64,000 bases of DNA from Paracamarosporium sp. OC-R06-R3 (Eukaryota; Ascomycota; Dothideomycetes; Pleosporales; Didymosphaeriaceae): contig JACVRA010000328.1 in the NCBI GenBank assembly GCA_019828545.1, positions 1-64,000 on the forward strand, read 5' to 3'. Numbering within the stretch: the stretch's first letter is position 1; every line of letters starts with the position of its first letter. Shown here piece after piece: positions 58,146 to 64,000 of this stretch. The notes under the pieces are model-generated. The model ran no database searches, had not been told where the DNA came from, and worked only from the letters and a program-made list of their open reading frames with translations. Both the position numbers and the translations under genes were made by a program.

Positions 58146-60994
58146 CACCGATACGTTTCTGGTCTGTTTTGTATTGTTGATATTACGAGTTTGTAGTTCG
58201 TGGAAGAAAGAGGATGTTGGTTGGGTAATATAAAGTGGTTGCTAGCACTGACATCTCATAGCATGGTGACTACATCATTCAATCGAAGTTGCCTCCAGGT
58301 ACTTCAGCATACGTATCATGTAAATCTGGGTTGATATGATGAATTCATGTCATGGACACAACATAGCACGAAGGGCGGGACAAATCACCCAGAGGTGCAG
58401 GTGTTAGAACATTGGAAGAGGAATGCCGAGAAGATTCAGCGTTTGTACAGAGCTATTTGCGTCGTCACAGTCATCAAACATGGGTGCAAGAGCTCTCCAA
58501 GCAGATGCGTTCGCCCGCATTAGTCAATATGTCCCAGATGATCACTGATGTCTTCAGCATCATCGTCAAACTGAACGTCAATCATACGACAAAGGCTCAT
58601 AGCAGTATCTCACTCTGCGCGAACTTCGCATTAAAAAAGGACATACACCGTACGCCAATGAAGTTTGACGTCACTCATCGTGCTATACATCGAGCATCAT
58701 CGGCCATGTCGGCTAGTGAAGAAATCGAACATCACACCACCATTTCCATGAAAGCGCGTATTCTCGCCCTCGTCGACCATACGGGAATAATCTATATCCT
58801 AAGCCCAACGCCCCCATGCGTACCGAAGAACACAGCAAAATAACGCCCCCGCCCCTCACATACATCTACTCTCGCTTACCTCATGACAACCGCCCCGACA
58901 AGTCAGCCCTCAAGTCACATTGGCAAAACCCTCGTTTCAAGCTACGCCGTCACAGTAAGCCCACCCAAACGCCCAACCCATCGTTTCACGATCACTTGCC
59001 ATGCGCTGATCTCAGCACTCATCATCTGCACCTTCGCCGCGCCAAACTCGCAAACATGTCCCCCCTCCCGCCACGGTCGTCAACATCTCTCAAGACGCAA
59101 AAAGCAACGCGATACATCATCAGGCCACCACTCCGTCCAAAAACCCCAAATTAGATTCCCCCCCACCCACCACTCGGCTCCACCTAACGCAACGCAACCC
59201 AAGCCTAACACGCACAATCACGTGCCCTCTCCACCAGGCATGCATGCACCGCAACCCCACAACGCACACGCAGGCGGACCCACGCAGGCTAGCCCACCCT
59301 GCCACTCCGGCGCCCGCTCAGCGATCAAGATAGAAACATGGCGGCCGGAGCAGCGCAGAGGGCGGGCGCTAACCGGGCACAGCCGCCCTAAAACACGATC
59401 CTGATCCTTCGCGCACCGCACCGCACCGCAGCCTTCGTGGTGCCTCCATCAGGCGTGCTGCACTGTATAGGCTGGAGGATTATCCGCGGGGGTCCGACGC
59501 TTCTAGCTCTGTTGCAGACGCCCGTCCGTTGAGCATACCTGTCCTGTCCTGTCCTGTCCTGTGCCATGCCATGCTATGCTATGCTATGCCTCGCTATCCG
59601 GCTGCAGCGTACCGTGCGGCGCGGAGTTTTTGCGCACATACGCACGTACGCACGACTCTACCTGCCAGACGGACGGTTAAGTTGGACGGACGCGTAGACG
59701 TGCAGCTCTCCCTCAGCATGTCGACGGCACACATACGTAGGTGCATTCGCGGGCAAACATGAGCCTGCTTTGCGCTCGCTCGCAATCGAGGGGCATGGAA
59801 ATGCGCATCGACAGGCGGGCGGGCGGTGGTTGGTGGCGTTGTCATGCTGTGCAACGGGCAGCCGTGGCATGGGCAGCTCTCTGCGACGGGATCCTGCATG
59901 GCGGACTTGTGGCCCTGTGGCCTTGCCAGATGACTGCCTGGTGGATGTGAGGTGAGCCGCGAGGGAGGGAACGAGGGGACGAAGACGCGCGAGTGAGGCG
60001 CAAGGTCACGGTGCTGCTTTGCCTTCTGATACGGCGGCGACGGCAATCGAGGCTGTTGCCTCGCGGGGCGGCTGGGCACATGGACCTCGACTACAGTTAG
60101 TCCAGAGCCTTGGATAGGTCCCAAGGCATAGGTTTAGGAGGATTGCACATGGGAAGAGAACGGAATGCTTGCTAAAGACTTGCGTGCGTAGAATTGCAGA
60201 GTAAAGTACAATATGGGGGAATCTCAAAGGGTATATAGGAAGTCAGATGAGGAACTGGTTCAAAGCTCATAGTACCAACACAGCCCGTCCTGTTATGCGT
60301 GCCTCAGGCTCCCATTAATGCGTGCCCCAACCAATCTGCGCCGCTCCAGAAACGACAGTCCAAGAAATGACGTAAGCACCGAAAAGGTCATGAAGGAGTG
60401 ATCAGAATCGTTAAGTCATCAGGAAAGACAGGACAGGATGATAGATGGGGAAAGAAGGGTAATCAAAAAAGAGCAGAACAAACGCCCAGAAAAATGCAGT
60501 CAGTGTCATCCGTACCTAGCCCATGCTGTCCGATATGCCATCCTGGTCAGGCGATGCGAGCATGCATCACCCGACTCTATGTCCATACGCCGTGTCTCCA
60601 GTATATGGGGTATGTGGTGTATTCCTGATAAGAAAGGCCATGATGAAACCATGTATATCTCAAACGCCGCCAGCCAGGGGTATTGTGTGTATGATGCAAT
60701 CCTAAGTCAGCCGATGAAAGGTCTCCGTGGAATCCGGAGCTGATGCCAAGAGGTGGAAAGGGACTGATCAATAGTAAAGGAAACTCAATGAAGCAAGGAC
60801 GAGAGAAGTGCGTGCGACGCGAGGCAGACTATCGAAAGAAGAGGGTGTGGAGGAGGCCGCGCTATGCCGAGTCGGGTTTGGCGCCAAAGGATCATGAGGA
60901 CGTTGTAGATCACCCGACGCGCATGCTCACCACCATTAACGAGCACGAACAGATGCTCTTCTCCACTCCGCGCTGTATTTGAAAGCTTCTCTTG
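58146..60994. other. Gene-free interval
   Basis: 2.85 kb between the repeat protein promoter and the 3' end of the Medusa-like gene. A C/A-rich tract at 58.85-59.3 kb, a pentanucleotide microsatellite at 59538-59590 and GC-rich sequence around 59.6-60.1 kb produce open frames by composition. None has a domain or splice-consistent structure. The last 900 bp are probably 3' flank of the Medusa-like gene. Confidence 0.5.
59538..59590. repeat. Compound pentanucleotide microsatellite
   Basis: Four copies of GTCCT (59541-59560) after a partial copy, passing directly into GTGCC/ATGCC and then three ATGCT copies and a final ATGCC (59561-59590). Both motifs have a 5-bp period, so it looks like one array that mutated along its length. 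Confidence 0.85.
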
Positions 60995-63440
60995 CTACAC
61001 TCGCGTTGTACGCTGCCCATACTGCTGGTATGGGTTGTCTGCCGAGAGTTGGTTAAGCTCTGGTGTTACGTCTGAGCGTTGCATTTGCATCGGCTGCGCG
61101 GCCGCAGGCACACCCGTTGCCGAAGTGGTTTGGAGGTAGCCATAGTCCCAGGAATCCCGGCCTTGGGTAAGCCCTGATGTGTATTGTGGTACTTGATGGC
61201 GAGACGTCGTCCCCCACTGACTCATAACCTGCCCCGTGGGACCTCGCGGCGCGATCGAGAGGTTGTGGCCTGCTGATCCATCCATGCCTGCTGACGTCCT
61301 CAGGTTTGGAGAGAGGCTCGTGGAGTGGATGCTCGGAGTGTATGCGGCCGAAGCCACCGAGCTAGATACCGATCGTGGTGAGGTATTGCGATGGACATCG
61401 CCCGTCGCCTGCGAGATCGGAACCTGGACGTAGCCCGAGTTAGATCCCACGGGATGGGAGCCCGCGCCAGCTGTCGAAGAATAGTTTGCGGTCTGGGAAT
61501 AATTAGTCCGACAGAGCCCACCATAGGAGTTGAAGAAACCTACATATTTGCTGATGATCTTTTTGAGCGCATGAGCCAATATCTTCCACGGAAACACTTT
61601 CACGTCCTTCTCGATGTTCCGTGGCTTGGGATTGGGGAAGCCCATGATCACCTTGAAGAACTCTTCGCTATCGGATTTTGCCTTCGATACCGTGAGAGGA
61701 CGGAAGCCTTCCAAGTTGCGCCGGATGCGGTTTTTCTCCTCGACAGTAAACCGTACGTTGACCAGTTGTTCTAGCAGGTAAATTGTGTCTACGCTAGTGA
61801 TGAAGCATTCGTCCTTCTCCTCCCAGTAGATACAACTGACGCAGATACTGCGCTGTTGTCGGGTTTCGAGAGTTATCGGAGCGAAGGACGTGGTAATGGT
61901 ACTTCCAGACTGCGATCTCTTGAACTCAACCAGACGCCGTTGAGCGTCTCGCTCATCCTGAGTCCATCCGTCGATCATTGTATCCAGGTCCCCGTCAATC
62001 TTGAGGACGGCTTTCGTAGGGTACATCAAGTAGGGATTGAAGGGTTGGCCGGCAGGTGTGCCTGCGGACTGCGGTAAAGTCGTTGCTCGGACTAGCACAG
62101 GTGTTGGAAGAGACGAGGGCGATGATAGTACAGTGGGTCGCGCTGGGGTGACGGCTATTGAAGCAGGACTTCTAGCACTCTGCCCCAAAGAGCTGTATTG
62201 ACTGTAGGTTGGTAAGTTTGGCGACATTTGCGGTGGCTTCATGTCGTTCTGCGAGATACTGCCGCCCGAAGGAACGGCGTACAGGCCTTTTTGGGAGATT
62301 TGCGGGCCATAACTCGTTTGCTTCGTCATGTCGTATCCGCCTCCATAACCATACACGCTGGGTAAGGATGATTGGGCTGGATGTGGTGATACGGAGGCCG
62401 CCGAGTATGTGCTGGACATGGAACGGGGCTTGGGTTGGAAGCGCATCGAATGAGTGCGTTTGGCGGCATGGTCCGAGTAGTCCTGGGAATCAGTGTAATC
62501 GCTAGAAAGTTTGCGCTTCAGTCTAGCAACGTCTGGTGAGGTCTGATATTGCGGATCAGCCATGTCGTTGAACGTGAACTTTCCGGCATCGATGGGGTTT
62601 CGCATCCGCCCATCTCTGTCCTCCATTTGCAGCTTGAGCATCATGGTCGGGTCGAAAGAGTTTGTGAGGGGAAAGGGAGGAACCTCGACGCTGAGAGCGT
62701 AATGGTAAAACTCGTCATCTTGGTCCACCTTTTGCAGTGCGGCAGCGCACTTCCTGGCCCCAAACATGATGGCAAATTTGAGCTGTTCAGCTTCAAGATC
62801 GAACCTTGTCCTCAGTTGTAGAATGACTTTGGAGCCAGCGACGCCTTGTGAGGGGGAAATATGCTCGCTTATCTCTGACTCTGTGAGAGCATAGGTATCG
62901 GGATGACGAGACTTTGCATCAATAAATGAGGAATCGGCCGGGTAGCCCGTGCCGCGTGACTCGTATGTCGAACTAGGGATGAAGGGTATTTCTACATTCG
63001 CAGGTTCATGGGATAAACGCGTGGGCGCGTCGGTGTATTGCGAGGCGAATGAAGGCTGTGCAATGCCCCCGTAGCTCGGAACCTGATTCGGTCTTGTGGC
63101 TTCGGCGTCTGGAAGGGTGGGCTGGTCAGTCAAGCTTCTAACCGTACTCACGTGGGACCTAACCGGGTCCATCCGACCAGACGGTGGCATCTGCCCTGTC
63201 GGACCCGTCATCTGAGCCGCAACGCACTTACCGTACACATATTGCTCCTGGCTCTTGTGGTAACCAGACATGGACGACAGTTTGGCAGCCCACGCAGCCG
63301 GCACGACGAGCGGACCGCTTCCAAGGTCTTGACTGTACTGTGCTAGAAATTGCTCAGAGGAGTGGAAGTTGCCGCCTACGGAGAAGGGCGCGCGGTCGCT
63401 ATCAGGCTGCACCCGGGATGATGTTAGCAGGCAAACTCAT
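60995..63440 (-). CDS. medA: Medusa (MedA/Acon-3) family developmental regulator; 5' end uncertain
   Basis: One long frame from the stop at 60995 to 63412. The conserved Medusa block is unmistakable: LKIDGDLDTMIDGWTQDE, QRRLVEFKRSQSGSTITTSF, ICVSCIYWEEKDECFITSVD, VRFTVEEKNRIRRNLEGFRP and NPKPRNIEKDVKVFPWK. Within it an in-frame intron at 61493-61543 (GTAGGT, ACTAAT branch, CCCAG) probably is removed, joining KY to TANYSSTAG. Flanks are Ser/Pro/Gln-rich. It is a nuclear regulator of conidiation and adhesion in other ascomycetes. The N-terminus is unresolved. An ATG at 63440 (MSLPANIIPG) is in another frame, and joining it needs either a 37-base intron (GTGCAG...CGTAG) or an upstream exon with the CTAAC...GCAG acceptor ending at 63410. 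A further in-frame intron near 63.1 kb is possible. Confidence 0.88.
61493..61543 (-). other. Probable 51-nt in-frame intron of the Medusa-like gene
   Basis: Read on the minus strand it starts GTAGGT, has GGACTAAT 13-17 bases before the end, and ends CCCAG. Its length is a multiple of three with no stop, so retention would add 17 residues inside the most conserved region. Removal gives KKIISKY joined to TANYSSTAG, which fits the family pattern. Confidence 0.75.
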
Positions 63441-64000
63441 GATGGGGGTCGTTTCGCAGGCAGCAGCAGTGGGTTGAAAGCGAGGCTTGGAACCCGCCAA
63501 CTTTTTTGGTTGAAAACTCTCGACGTACGGAAGAAGAAGAATGGAAGACGCACCTGATAGCTAGATTCTACGGTGCAGGCCAGCTTGACGGTGTTTCGAA
63601 GTTGCTGAGATATCAAGCGAAAAGGGTAAATTCGTTTAGTTCCAGCACCAAACGGGAACGGGGCGGAACATGCAAAGATTCAAGACGCGGCGTAGGAGCT
63701 GTTTCGATTGCAGATGTGACAATACGATGTGGGTGCATGCAAATGTTGCGACAGGCGTACACTTTGAGGCTGGCTGGAAAGGGACGGGCGAGTGTTTTGG
63801 TAGGCCTTGTGACCAATGAGATAGACAAGAGAAGCCCCCCCAGAGACAGGTGATCGGAGTGCTTGAACAGTCGATTCATCCGGGGATCAGGGGGTCTTTG
63901 AATGTCTGTCTTCTCTACGAGTGGGTCCCAGTCTCCGCCAAAAGCGACTCAGACAACAACGGTGTCGTGGCGACGAAAGCAGGGAGATGAGGTATGGATG
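63441..64000. other. Upstream region of the Medusa-like gene
   Basis: 560 bp of promoter, leader or an upstream exon. On the minus strand CTATCAG/GTGCGT near 63552 is a plausible donor for a leader exon. No other gene was recognised up to the window edge. Confidence 0.4.

Noticed and set aside
58412..58843. 143-codon plus-strand ORF
   Set aside because: No recognisable domain, no promoter or splice support, and unconvincing amino-acid composition.
58816..59404. Overlapping Pro/His/Ser-rich ORFs
   Set aside because: Products of C/A-rich low-complexity DNA; different frames give equally open, meaningless translations.
59594..60124. 176-codon minus-strand ORF
   Set aside because: Pro/Arg/His-rich and overlapping microsatellite DNA; no domain or conservation visible.

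Overview
The window is nuclear DNA of a filamentous ascomycete, most likely a Dothideomycete of the order Pleosporales. Genes carry short spliceosomal introns of about 45-130 bp with GTRNGT-type donors and CTAAC-like branch sites. The gene set is typically fungal: a head-to-head pair of myosin-motor chitin synthases, a highly reducing polyketide synthase, Zn2Cys6 regulators, a Medusa-type developmental regulator, and a pogo/Fot1-type transposon. Most protein starts and exon joins below were worked out by hand from splice signals and reading phase; no transcript data or searches were available.

Layout. 0-0.4 kb: 5' end of a pogo/Fot1-like transposon running off the left edge. 0.4-4.5 kb: two unrecognised genes on the minus strand. 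5.6-12.4 kb: a solitary highly reducing polyketide synthase (minus, 2191 aa) with no recognisable tailoring gene beside it. 14.7-18 kb: a mitochondrial carrier and a SAP-like membrane protein, divergently transcribed. 18.5-28.8 kb: an FAD monooxygenase, a GH31 alpha-xylosidase, a divergently transcribed MFS sugar transporter and a Zn2Cys6 regulator, which look like a small sugar-catabolic neighbourhood. A GGCTAAA (XlnR-type) motif lies in the xylosidase/transporter promoter.

30-34 kb: translation initiation factor eIF5B (minus). 34.3-47.2 kb: class V (minus) and class VI/VII (plus) chitin synthases sharing a 1.8-kb promoter; the first keeps the myosin P-loop and the second has lost it. 48.5-53.8 kb: END3 (endocytosis), an Old Yellow Enzyme-type oxidoreductase convergent to it, and a Zn2Cys6 regulator divergent from the oxidoreductase. 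53.8-61 kb is gene-poor: several minisatellites, one F-box-like gene and one repeat-bearing Ser/His/Arg-rich protein. 61-63.4 kb: a Medusa (MedA/Acon-3) family developmental regulator.

The housekeeping genes (eIF5B, END3, carrier, chitin synthases) are intact. The most unusual items are the orphan polyketide synthase with a vestigial enoylreductase region and an eroded ketoreductase cofactor loop, the candidate xyloglucan-sugar module, and the lineage-specific repeat protein near 57-58 kb.
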